From Bacteroidetes bacterium UBA1952 (GTDB lineage: Bacteria; Bacteroidota; Bacteroidia; Chitinophagales; Chitinophagaceae), in contig DDEO01000160.1 in the NCBI GenBank assembly GCA_002336725.1, positions 1-6,776 on the forward strand: a stretch of DNA of 6,776 nucleotides, written 5' to 3'. The translations under genes and the position numbers were made by a program. This document shows, piece by piece, positions 1 to 6,733 of this stretch. The notes beneath the pieces are model-generated. The model saw only the letters and a list, made by a program, of their open reading frames with translations, was not told the DNA's origin and made no database searches. Numbering within the stretch: position 1 is the first letter of the stretch; the number at the start of each line of letters is the position of its first letter.

Positions 1-1064
1 ACATCTTTCCGGCGGTGGCGATAGGTCATGCCCTGCAACGACTGGCACCGGGGACGGAGTTGTTGTTTGTGGGCGCGAAGGGAAAGATGGAGATGGAGAA
101 AGTGCCGCAGGAAGGCTTCCGGATTATTGGGCTGGATATTGCCGGAATGAACCGCGCCAATATGCTCAAAAACCTGCTGCTGCCTTACAAGCTGCTCAAA
201 AGTGTGTGGGATTCCCGGAAAATCATCCGCGATTTCCGGCCTGATGCCGTGGTTGGGGTGGGGGGCTACGCATCCTTCCCAATCCTGAAGGCGGCGCAGC
301 AGATGGGCATCCCCACCTTCATTCAGGAGCAAAATTCCTTTGCCGGAAAATCCAACAAAATCCTCGGCAAGAATGCGAAAGCAGTATGCGTGGCCTATGA
401 AGGAATGGAGCAGTTTTTTCCGGAAAAAACTTTGCAGATGACCGGCAACCCCGTGCGACAACTGATTTGCGGCGCAACGATTTCGCACGAAGAAGCCTGT
501 GCGCATTTTGGACTGGATTTCCGGAAAAAAACCTTGCTCGTGGTGGGTGGTAGCCTCGGCGCGCGCTCGGTGAACGAAGCCATTATCGCGGCGCTGCCGG
601 CACTGGTGAAAAAAGGCCTGCAAGTGCTGTGGCAAACCGGAAAATCCGGCTATGAACAAGCGGTGAAAATCGCTGCGCCGGTTGCCGACCATGTAGTGGT
701 GCGGGAATTTATCCGCGAGATGGATGCCGCCTACGCCGCCGCCGATATGGTGGTGAGCCGCGCCGGTGCGCTGGCCATTGCCGAGCTGTGCATCGTGGCC
801 AAACCGGTGATTTTTGTACCCTATCCGCACGCCGCCGAAGACCATCAAACGAGCAATGCCCGTGCGCTGGTAGACAAAGGCGCGGCCCGCATGATACCCG
901 ACGCGCGGGTGAAGGAAGAGCTGCTGCCCGAAATCCTCTCGCTGTTGCAAAACGAAAAAGAACAAAGCAGGATGCACAACGCCCTGTCCCAAATAGCCAT
1001 CCGCGATGCCGACGAGCGCATCGCGCGGCAGATTATTGCTCATGTAAAACCCTCAAACGCATAA
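1..1064 (+). CDS. murG: MurG, UDP-GlcNAc:lipid I N-acetylglucosaminyltransferase (5' partial)
   Basis: MurG transfers GlcNAc from UDP-GlcNAc to lipid I, giving lipid II, at the cytoplasmic face of the inner membrane. It is a two-domain GT-B enzyme. The open frame enters from the left edge: codons from base 3 read I-F-P-A-V-A-I, which is the family sequence just after the N-terminal GGTGGH loop, and bases 1-2 (AC) fit a CAC histidine. The GTG at base 15 is therefore not a real start. About 353 residues are visible and roughly 15-20 are missing. Visible family motifs are VVGVGGYAS (249-275), QEQNSFAGKSN (from 324), TGNPVR (441-458), GGSLGAR at the second domain (546-566), and SRAGALAIAE (756-785), whose final Glu matches the nucleotide-sugar ribose-binding Glu of E. 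coli MurG. DHQTSNA follows from about 840. No frameshift is seen. It ends 4 bases before murC, so the two are almost certainly cotranscribed. Identity is very secure. Confidence 0.97.
   Translation, partial: IFPAVAIGHALQRLAPGTELLFVGAKGKMEMEKVPQEGFRIIGLDIAGMNRANMLKNLLLPYKLLKSVWDSRKIIRDFRPDAVVGVGGYASFPILKAAQQMGIPTFIQEQNSFAGKSNKILGKNAKAVCVAYEGMEQFFPEKTLQMTGNPVRQLICGATISHEEACAHFGLDFRKKTLLVVGGSLGARSVNEAIIAALPALVKKGLQVLWQTGKSGYEQAVKIAAPVADHVVVREFIREMDAAYAAADMVVSRAGALAIAELCIVAKPVIFVPYPHAAEDHQTSNARALVDKGAARMIPDARVKEELLPEILSLLQNEKEQSRMHNALSQIAIRDADERIARQIIAHVKPSNA
215..644 (+). repeat. Cluster of five CCGGAAAA octamers in murG
   Basis: CCGGAAAA occurs at 215, 343, 420, 521 and 637, all on the + strand within 430 bases. 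The copies fall in all three codon positions (reading as SRK, AGK, PEK, FRK and TGK), so one recurring dipeptide does not explain them. Further + strand copies lie at 1297, 4991 and 6114, and reverse-complement copies at 416 and 4978. The function is unknown. Confidence 0.5.
412..431. repeat. 20-base perfect palindrome inside murG
   Basis: Centred on CCGG, the sequence AGTTTTTTCC (412-421) is followed at once by its exact reverse complement (422-431). It encodes Q-F-F-P-E-K-T-L in MurG. With no loop it is better viewed as a DNA palindrome than as an RNA hairpin. It is the longest member of the TTCCGGAA family of sites in this window. Confidence 0.6.
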
Positions 1065-1068
1065 AGCC

Positions 1069-2430
1069 ATGCATATCGCGACACTGAAAAGGGTTTATTT
1101 TATCGGCATCGGCGGCATTGGTATGTCGGCGCTGGCCCGCTATTTTCATTACCATGGCGTGGCCGTAAGCGGCTACGACCGCACGCCTACGCCGCTTACC
1201 GACAAGCTGCAACGTGAAGGCATCGCCATCCATTTTGAAGACACTATTGAACTGTTAGACAAAGACGCCGAAGTGGTGGTTTATACGCCCGCCATTCCGG
1301 AAAATAATCAGGAACTGAACTGGTATCGCGCTAACGGCTATAAGGTCATCAAGCGCAGCGATGCCCTGCAGGCCATCACCGAAAGTCTGGAAGCCGTTAC
1401 CGTGGCCGGCACGCATGGCAAGACGACCGTCTCTACGATGATTGCCTTTTTGCTGCGCGAAACCGGCTATGGCTGCAACGCGTTTCTGGGTGGCATCTCT
1501 CTCAACTACGATACCAATTACTGGAGCAGCCTCACGCCGACCGCCGTCATTGAGGCCGATGAATACGACCGCTCTTTCCTGAAGCTGCGCCCCGACCTGG
1601 CCGTACTCACCTCTACCGATGCCGACCACCTGGATATCTACGGTACCCACGCGGCGCTGGAAGAGGCCTTTGTGGAATACACCCAAAACATAAAACCTGG
1701 CGGACTGCTGCTCTACAAGCACGGATTGCCGCTGGCGAGCCATTTCACTACGCCGGAGCGCCGCACCTATAGCCTGCAAAACGACGCTGCCGACGTATAT
1801 GCGGCCAATGTGGTGCAGAAAGAAGGAACCTACACTTTTGACGTGCTGGGGCGGCTGGGCTATGTACCCAAAATACACCTGCCGATTGGCGGAATGCACA
1901 ACGTGGAAAACGCCGTGGCCGCCGTGGCCGCTGCGCTGCATCTGGGCGTTTCGCCCGCCGATATTGCCGCCGCCTTCCCGAAATTCCGAGGCATCCGCCG
2001 CCGATTTGAGTATGTGGTTCATAGCGAGGCGCACGTGTATATCGACGATTACGCGCATCATCCCGAAGAGCTTTCGGCACTCATCAAAAGCGCCAAAACC
2101 CTGTTTCCCGACCGCCGCTGCGTGATTGCTTTTCAGCCGCATCTCTACAGCCGCACCCGCGACCTGGCCGAAGGTTTTGCCCATGCGCTGGACATGGCCG
2201 ACGAGGTGCTGCTACTGGATATTTATCCGGCGCGCGAGTTGCCCATGCCGGGCATTTCTGCCGAAACGATAAAAGAGAAAATGAGCAATCCTGCCGTAAC
2301 GATTCTTTCCAAAGAAGGCGTGCTGGAATATGTGCGCCGTGCGCGGCCCCGGCTGTTTATCACCGCCGGCGCGGGCGATATTGACAAGTTAGTTCCGGAA
2401 ATTAAAAACATCCTTCAAACCCATAGATAA
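1069..2430 (+). CDS. murC: MurC, UDP-N-acetylmuramate--L-alanine ligase
   Basis: MurC is the cytoplasmic ATP-dependent ligase that adds L-Ala to UDP-MurNAc, starting the peptidoglycan stem peptide. At 453 aa it has the full family length. The N-terminal Rossmann-type domain carries GIGGIGMSALAR (residues 13-24), binding UDP-MurNAc. The central ATPase domain has the P-loop GTHGKTT (114-120), EADEYDRSF (162-170) and DADHLDIYG (184-192). GGMHNVENA (274-282), FRGIRRRFE (306-314), DDYAHHPEE (326-334), FQPHLYSRTRDL (355-366) and GAGDID (434-439) complete the Mur-ligase pattern. GIGGIGMS, plus the place in the dcw cluster, favours MurC over the related recycling ligase Mpl. The ATG at 1069 lies 4 bases after the murG stop and puts the glycine loop at the usual distance from the N-terminus. 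No Shine-Dalgarno sequence precedes it. Its stop overlaps the ftsQ start. murB and ddl, which separate murC from ftsQ in E. coli, are absent here. Confidence 0.98.
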   Translation: MHIATLKRVYFIGIGGIGMSALARYFHYHGVAVSGYDRTPTPLTDKLQREGIAIHFEDTIELLDKDAEVVVYTPAIPENNQELNWYRANGYKVIKRSDALQAITESLEAVTVAGTHGKTTVSTMIAFLLRETGYGCNAFLGGISLNYDTNYWSSLTPTAVIEADEYDRSFLKLRPDLAVLTSTDADHLDIYGTHAALEEAFVEYTQNIKPGGLLLYKHGLPLASHFTTPERRTYSLQNDAADVYAANVVQKEGTYTFDVLGRLGYVPKIHLPIGGMHNVENAVAAVAAALHLGVSPADIAAAFPKFRGIRRRFEYVVHSEAHVYIDDYAHHPEELSALIKSAKTLFPDRRCVIAFQPHLYSRTRDLAEGFAHALDMADEVLLLDIYPARELPMPGISAETIKEKMSNPAVTILSKEGVLEYVRRARPRLFITAGAGDIDKLVPEIKNILQTHR

Positions 2431-2432
2431 TG
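2428..2432 (+). promoter_or_regulatory. TAATG stop/start overlap, murC-ftsQ translational coupling
   Basis: The murC stop TAA (2428-2430) shares its last A with the ftsQ ATG (2430-2432). No purine-rich ribosome site is evident in front of the ATG, so the likely mode is re-initiation by ribosomes finishing murC. The overlap is seen directly; the coupling is inferred. Confidence 0.75.
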
Positions 2433-3497
2433 GCTGCCCAACGTTCCATATCTGTCCGCAAAGTGCTGCGCTTCCTGCTAACGGTGGCGAGCGTTGTCGG
2501 GCTGGTGGTGGCCGTGAGCAGCGCGGCGCGGCGACAGGAAAAGCAGCATTTACAGGCATTGGACGTGCGCATCACCAACAGCGATGCCGTGGGTTTTGTC
2601 GGCGAAAAAGATCTAAAAGAACTGTTATTTACCCGCCGCCACATTCAGCCTACCGCCCTGGCACTGGGAGATATGGACGTGCGACGTATGGAAAGCATTG
2701 CGGTCAGCAATCCGTGGATAGAATCGGCGCAGGTATATATAGACCATCAACGGGTGCTGCACGTGCAGGCCACGCAGCGCGTTCCGTTTGTGCGCATCTT
2801 CGAAAACTCCGGCGATTCCTATTACCTGGATACGGCCCTGAAGCAGTTGCCCCTGTCTTCCGACTATGTGCATTATGCGCCGGTGGTTACCGGTGTGCCG
2901 CATATGCTTGACAGCAGCGCCAAAAAAGCCATTCAGGCACAGATTGTGTATGTGGTGGACAAACTTTCCGCCGACCCGTTCTGGAAACAGGGTGTGGAAG
3001 AAATTGTGGTGCGGCCCGACGGAGAATTTGAACTCATACCCGTTTTGGGGAATCACCGCGCCCTGCTGGGCGATACCTCGGCCCTCGACACCAAACTTCG
3101 TACGCTCTTTCTTTTCTATCGCAATGTACTCAACCGCATTGGCTGGGACCGCTATACCCTTTTAGATGCCCGCTACAATGGGCAGGTAGTGGCCTCGCCG
3201 GCGCTGCCCTGGAAGCCACCGGTCGACCGCGCCCTGAGCAATATGAACTGGGTGAAAACCATCGTCAAGGAAGACATTCCGGACACGCTTACACCCATCC
3301 TCAAAGCCCGCGAAGCCGCCCGTCAGCCTGTGCTGCCGCCCGCCGCAAAGCCTGCACAGAAAACTGCCGCAACAGCATCTGCAAAAACACCTTCTGTAAA
3401 ACCCAAAACTGCTGCAACTTCGCAGCCGCCCAAAAGCAATTCGGCTCCGGCGCGCAAGCCCGCAAATGCGCCGAAACAAGCCGCAAAACCTCGTTAA
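2430..3497 (+). CDS. ftsQ: FtsQ/DivIB-type cell division protein
   Basis: FtsQ is a bitopic inner-membrane protein that links early and late divisome proteins through its periplasmic part. This 355-aa protein has the expected plan. A short basic cytoplasmic N-terminus (R5, R10, K11, R14) leads to one hydrophobic span at about residues 13-30 (FLLTVASVVGLVVAVS region). A POTRA-like segment covers about 44-116 and contains the typical NPWIESAQVYI (94-104) and a VxATQRVPF strand (112-120). The beta domain runs to about 260 and ends in LDARYNGQVVA, a typical FtsQ C-terminal motif of this phylum. After about residue 292 comes an unusual Ala/Pro/Lys-rich, probably disordered cationic tail, with KTAAT at 311-315 and again at 326-330. 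Sequence conservation in FtsQ is low, so the call rests on topology, family-like motifs and position between murC and ftsA. The start is fixed by the TAATG overlap and the correct distance to the membrane span. Confidence 0.92.
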   Translation: MAAQRSISVRKVLRFLLTVASVVGLVVAVSSAARRQEKQHLQALDVRITNSDAVGFVGEKDLKELLFTRRHIQPTALALGDMDVRRMESIAVSNPWIESAQVYIDHQRVLHVQATQRVPFVRIFENSGDSYYLDTALKQLPLSSDYVHYAPVVTGVPHMLDSSAKKAIQAQIVYVVDKLSADPFWKQGVEEIVVRPDGEFELIPVLGNHRALLGDTSALDTKLRTLFLFYRNVLNRIGWDRYTLLDARYNGQVVASPALPWKPPVDRALSNMNWVKTIVKEDIPDTLTPILKAREAARQPVLPPAAKPAQKTAATASAKTPSVKPKTAATSQPPKSNSAPARKPANAPKQAAKPR

Positions 3498-3561
3498 AAC
3501 GCCCCTCTCTTTTCCTTTTTTTCTTCTCTGCCCCTCTCACCTCAAAACGCCCCCGCCTCTT
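3498..3561 (+). promoter_or_regulatory. Pyrimidine-rich ftsQ-ftsA spacer / ftsA leader
   Basis: This 64-base spacer has only 11 purines. Bases 3502-3529 are 28 consecutive pyrimidines, and 3502-3538 contain a single purine (G3530). There is no Shine-Dalgarno sequence before the ftsA ATG, no hairpin, and no match to the Bacteroidota -7 box TAnnTTTG. It may be an unstructured leader that lets ribosomes bind without a Shine-Dalgarno sequence. A protein-binding site in RNA or DNA is also possible. The composition is certain; the role is unknown. Confidence 0.45.
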
Positions 3562-4968
3562 ATGCAACACAATTCCAAACCTATCATCGTAGGCCTTGAC
3601 ATCGGAACGACCAAAGTCGTGGCCATTGCCGGACGCAAAAACGAATTTGGCAAGCTGGAACTGCTGGGCTTTGGCGAGTCGGAAAGCGCCGGTGTGAGCC
3701 ACGGCGTGGTGATGAATATCGAGCAGTGCATTCAGTCTATTGAGCTGGCCATCAGCCGCTGCATCGACAGCAACCCGGAGCTGGATATTCGCGAGGTGTA
3801 TGTGGGCATTGCCGGGCAGCATATCAAAAGCCTGCAAACGCGCGGCGACCGCGTGCGCACCAACGTAGAAGAAGAAATCAGCAAGGCCGATATCGACCTG
3901 CTGATTCGCGACCAATACAAAACCTATATTCCGGCAGGCGACCGCATCATTGATATTATCCCGCAGGAATACACTGTGGACAATACGCCTTATGTGATGC
4001 ACCCGATTGGGATGAGCGGCGTGAAAATCGGCGCTAATTTCCACGTCATTACTGCCGACCGCAATGCTATCCGCAACATTCAGCGATGTGTGGATAAAAG
4101 CCATCTGATTGCCAAAGACCTGGTGTTGCAGCCGCTGGCATCGGCGGCAGCGGTGATGAGCGAAGAAGACCTGGAAGCCGGCGTGGCGATTGTGGATATT
4201 GGCGGCGGCACTACCGACCTGGCGGTTTTTTATGAGGGAATGCTCAAGCACACGGCGGTGATTCCGTATGCCGGCGTAAATATCACGCAGGATATCCGCA
4301 CCGGGCTGGGCGTACTGCGCACCTATGCCGAAGTTTTGAAAACCCACTACGGCGTGGCGCTGGCAGACGAGGCAAGTGAACGCGATTTTATTGAAATTCC
4401 GGGATTGCGCGGTCTGCCTTCCAAAGAAATTTCGGTGAAGATGCTGGCCCATATCATTCAGGCCCGCATGGACGAGATTTTCGACTATGTAGTCTATCAC
4501 CTCAAGCAGGTGGATCTGGATAAAAAACTCTATGGCGGCCTCATCCTGACCGGCGGCGGCGCCCAACTGAAGCACCTCACCCAACTGGCGGCCTATAAAA
4601 CCGGACTGATGACCCGCATCGGCTACACCGGCGAACATCTGGCAGCTGCGGCCTATACCGACAAGGTGGACAATCCCAAATATGCTACCTGCATCGGATT
4701 GATTCTGCGCGGCTACTACGACCTGGAAAGCGGTCGGCCCCGCTTTATCAACGACGGCGCACAGGTGGCGGCTTCCGACACAGTGATCATCGCTACACCG
4801 GAAGGCGCTGCGGAAGCCGGCGAGCAGGCACCCGGCCTGGATGCCGACCTGACACAGGGGCAGCCCGTGAATGTGCAGAAGCGCAAAGAGCGTTTTAAGA
4901 ACCTTTTTGAAGGCATGAAAGAACGCATCATGAAGATTTTTGAAGACGAGCCGGATCAGGAACTTTAA
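3562..4968 (+). CDS. ftsA: FtsA, actin-like cell division protein
   Basis: FtsA is an actin-fold ATP-binding protein that anchors FtsZ filaments to the inner membrane and recruits later divisome proteins. The 468-aa product has the phosphate-1 loop GLDIGTTKVVAIAG (11-24), the FtsA-specific 1C domain around 84-166, phosphate-2 VDIGGGTTDLAVF (211-223) and the adenosine motif LTGGGAQLKHL (329-339). A variable linker (about 396-440) leads to a C-terminal amphipathic helix (RKERFKNLFEGMKERIMKIF, 441-460), whose F445, L448, F449, M452, I456, I459 and F460 would face the membrane: the membrane-targeting sequence. I chose the ATG at 3562. The frame stays open back to an ATG at 3466, but that would add 32 Pro-rich, non-family residues and overlap ftsQ. 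With the chosen start, the nucleotide-binding strand lies next to the N-terminus, as is normal for the family. It follows ftsQ after 64 bases and precedes ftsZ, its partner. Confidence 0.97.
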   Translation: MQHNSKPIIVGLDIGTTKVVAIAGRKNEFGKLELLGFGESESAGVSHGVVMNIEQCIQSIELAISRCIDSNPELDIREVYVGIAGQHIKSLQTRGDRVRTNVEEEISKADIDLLIRDQYKTYIPAGDRIIDIIPQEYTVDNTPYVMHPIGMSGVKIGANFHVITADRNAIRNIQRCVDKSHLIAKDLVLQPLASAAAVMSEEDLEAGVAIVDIGGGTTDLAVFYEGMLKHTAVIPYAGVNITQDIRTGLGVLRTYAEVLKTHYGVALADEASERDFIEIPGLRGLPSKEISVKMLAHIIQARMDEIFDYVVYHLKQVDLDKKLYGGLILTGGGAQLKHLTQLAAYKTGLMTRIGYTGEHLAAAAYTDKVDNPKYATCIGLILRGYYDLESGRPRFINDGAQVAASDTVIIATPEGAAEAGEQAPGLDADLTQGQPVNVQKRKERFKNLFEGMKERIMKIFEDEPDQEL

Positions 4969-4977
4969 TCTCAAAAT

Positions 4978-4998
4978 TTTTCCGGTATTTCCGGAAAA
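4978..4998 (+). terminator. Inverted repeat just after ftsA, possible weak terminator or processing hairpin
   Basis: TTTTCCGG (4978-4985) and CCGGAAAA (4991-4998) form an 8-bp perfect stem with a 5-base loop (TATTT), starting 9 bases after the ftsA stop; a U4977-G4999 wobble could extend it. Only four pairs are G-C and no clean T-run follows (GGATTTTCT), so it would be a leaky terminator at best. An mRNA-stabilising or processing element is as likely. It also contains two copies of the octamer that recurs through the window, one on each strand. Confidence 0.35.
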
Positions 4999-5001
4999 GG
5001 A

Positions 5002-5033
5002 TTTTCTAAAACAAAATTCAGAAACCAACTTTG
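5002..5033 (+). promoter_or_regulatory. ftsZ: Candidate Bacteroidota-type promoter for ftsZ
   Basis: CAACTTTG at 5026-5033 matches the Bacteroidota primary-sigma -7 consensus TAnnTTTG except for C in the first place. TTTTC at 5002-5006 lies 19 bases upstream, within the range expected for the -33 element (consensus TTTG/TTG), which it matches only partly. Transcription would begin at about 5038-5042, giving an ftsZ leader of roughly 80 bases. This is the only reasonable promoter-like match I see in the two longer gaps. It rests on consensus only. Confidence 0.35.
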
Positions 5034-5046
5034 CGCGCAAGCGCAG
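5031..5046 (+). promoter_or_regulatory. Small GNRA-capped hairpin in the ftsA-ftsZ spacer
   Basis: TGCGC (5032-5036), loop GCAA (5037-5040) and GCGCA (5041-5045) give a 5-bp stem closed by a GNRA-type tetraloop, with a possible U5031-G5046 wobble. It would exist only in RNA reading through from ftsA, because initiation from the candidate promoter at 5026-5033 would lose its 5' arm. The same bases hold the 10-base DNA palindrome TTGCGCGCAA (5031-5040). Confidence 0.3.
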
Positions 5047-5122
5047 CCCCCTCCCGGATAACTGTCCTTAGACCCGGAACGCTATACCGGCACTCCTTCC
5101 TTCCAAAGCATCTGATTTTACC

Positions 5123-6733
5123 ATGATCCCTATCGATTCTTCCAAAGCCCACCAGTCCATTATCAAAATTATTGGCGTAGGCGGTGGCGGCGGCAACGCT
5201 GTCAATTATATGTATAACACGGGTGTCGACGGCGTGGACTTTATCGTCTGCAACACCGACTCTCAGGCGTTGGCCCAATCATCCGTTCCCAACAAAATCC
5301 AACTCGGCCCGCATCTGACGCAGGGGCTGGGCGCGGGCGCTAATCCCGATATCGGGATGCAGGCCTCGGAAGAAAGCGTGGAAGACATTGCCAAGATGCT
5401 GAAAACAGGCGCTAAAATGGCCTTCGTAACCGCCGGTATGGGCGGCGGAACCGGCACAGGCGGCGCTCCGGTAGTGGCGCGCCTCTGCCGCGACCTCGGC
5501 ATCCTCACAGTGGGCATCGTTACTACGCCCTTCAGCCACGAAGGTCCCCGCCGTATGAAGCAGGCCAAAGAAGGGATCGACCGCCTGCGCGAACATGTGG
5601 ACACCATCCTGATTATCTCCAACGACAAGCTGCGTCAGCAGTTTGGCAGCTTTAAGTTTACCGAAGCCTTCTCCCGCGCCGATGATGTTTTGGCGACCGC
5701 TACCAAGTGCATCACCGAGGTCATCACCTCGACGGGCCGCGCCAACCTCGACTTTGCCGATGTAAGCACCGTGATGCGCAACGGCGGCGTGGCCATCCTG
5801 GGCCATGCCTCGGCCAACGGTGAAGACCGCGCCCAGCAGGCGGTGGAAGCAGCCCTCAACTCGCCGCTGCTCAACGACTCCGACATCCGGGGCGCAAAAT
5901 GGATTCTGCTCAACATCACTTCGGCACCCGGCGAACACGAACAAACGCTCGACGAGGTGGACGTGATCAACGCCTACGTGCAACAGCAGGCCGGCGAAAA
6001 CTGCGATGTTATCCTGGGTATGGGCCTGGATGAAGCCCTGGATGATAAAATTGCCGTAACCGTTATTGCTACCGGATTTCAGCACAAAGAGGTGAAATAC
6101 GAAAGCAAGACTTCCGGAAAAGCAGCCGAAAACGATGCCCGCCGGGTTGTCTCTCTGGGCGACACGCAGTCGAACCCCCTGCGTACGCAGACCGCCACTG
6201 TTGGCAGTCAGCAGGAAGCACCGGTAAACACCACCGCCCCGCAAGCGCCCGCAGAACCTGTTTCGCCTTTCCGTACGTCCTGGGCACAGCCTGCGCCTGT
6301 AGCCGAAGCGCCGACCCCGGTTGCGCCTATCGCCGACACCGTGATCAAGCCCGAAGCACCGGCCATCCCCGGTATGCGCGTGATTACCCGCGAGCCGGAA
6401 GCGCCGCAGGCAACCACCCAAGAAGCGGGAAAATCAAAGGAAGATATGGAGGAAGAACTTCGTTTTGAAGAACAGAAAAAAGCACTCCCAGAACGCGCCG
6501 AACGCCTGCGCCGCCTGTCTTACAACGTGAAAAGCGGCGAGACGAGCGAAGACCTCGAAAACGTACCCGCGTATCTGCGTCGCGGGGCCTCCAAAACCGA
6601 AGACCCGCAGCCGAAAGACGATGATAAGACCCTGAGCGGCTACCGCGTAGGTTTTAATAATCAGGACGGGCAGGGCGGAACCGCTTCTGTGCAGAGCATC
6701 AACACCTTCCTGGATGGCAAAAAGCCGGATTAA
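5123..6733 (+). CDS. ftsZ: FtsZ, tubulin-like division GTPase
   Basis: FtsZ polymerises with GTP into the Z-ring at the division site. The 536-aa product is longer than the ~380 aa of E. coli or B. subtilis FtsZ. Its GTPase domain has GVGGGGGNAVN (18-28), NTD (44-46), the tubulin signature GGGTGTG (107-113), TPFSHEGPRR (135-144) and the T7 loop NLDFADV (208-214), with the catalytic N208, D210 and D213 pattern NxDxxD. The C-terminal subdomain ends near ATGFQH (316-321). Then comes a Pro/Ala-rich linker (about 325-435), a charged helix (about 437-465, ending ERLRRLSYNVKS) and ENVPAYLRR (479-487), which resembles the canonical FtsA-binding peptide (D-I-P-x-F-L-R-R). A tail of about 49 residues follows and ends NTFLDGKKPD. 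The ATG at 5123 gives the normal short N-terminus. No Shine-Dalgarno sequence is seen. The gene follows its partner ftsA after 154 bases, likely with some expression of its own. Confidence 0.98.
   Translation: MIPIDSSKAHQSIIKIIGVGGGGGNAVNYMYNTGVDGVDFIVCNTDSQALAQSSVPNKIQLGPHLTQGLGAGANPDIGMQASEESVEDIAKMLKTGAKMAFVTAGMGGGTGTGGAPVVARLCRDLGILTVGIVTTPFSHEGPRRMKQAKEGIDRLREHVDTILIISNDKLRQQFGSFKFTEAFSRADDVLATATKCITEVITSTGRANLDFADVSTVMRNGGVAILGHASANGEDRAQQAVEAALNSPLLNDSDIRGAKWILLNITSAPGEHEQTLDEVDVINAYVQQQAGENCDVILGMGLDEALDDKIAVTVIATGFQHKEVKYESKTSGKAAENDARRVVSLGDTQSNPLRTQTATVGSQQEAPVNTTAPQAPAEPVSPFRTSWAQPAPVAEAPTPVAPIADTVIKPEAPAIPGMRVITREPEAPQATTQEAGKSKEDMEEELRFEEQKKALPERAERLRRLSYNVKSGETSEDLENVPAYLRRGASKTEDPQPKDDDKTLSGYRVGFNNQDGQGGTASVQSINTFLDGKKPD

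Noticed and set aside
15..17. GTG as the start of murG
   Set aside because: The frame continues to the left edge with family residues I-F-P-A, so the gene begins upstream of the window.
1255..2184. A 309-codon open frame on the - strand opposite murC
   Set aside because: It is antisense to motif-rich murC and has no family-like motif.
1069..2430. The murC product as Mpl (murein peptide ligase)
   Set aside because: The N-terminal GIGGIGMSALAR and the dcw position between murG and ftsQ are those of MurC.
3466..3561. An upstream in-frame ATG giving FtsA 32 more residues
   Set aside because: The extra residues overlap ftsQ, come mostly from the pyrimidine-rich spacer and are unlike any FtsA N-terminus; the ATG at 3562 fits the family.
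3301..5040. A 579-codon open frame on the - strand opposite ftsA
   Set aside because: It lies almost wholly antisense to a clear ftsA, shows no recognisable domain, and is rich in His/Ala/Val/Gln, as expected from reverse-reading of GC-rich codons.
5279..6421. A 380-codon open frame on the - strand opposite ftsZ
   Set aside because: It is a shadow of the conserved FtsZ GTPase domain and linker, with Gly/Arg/Val-rich low-information protein sequence.
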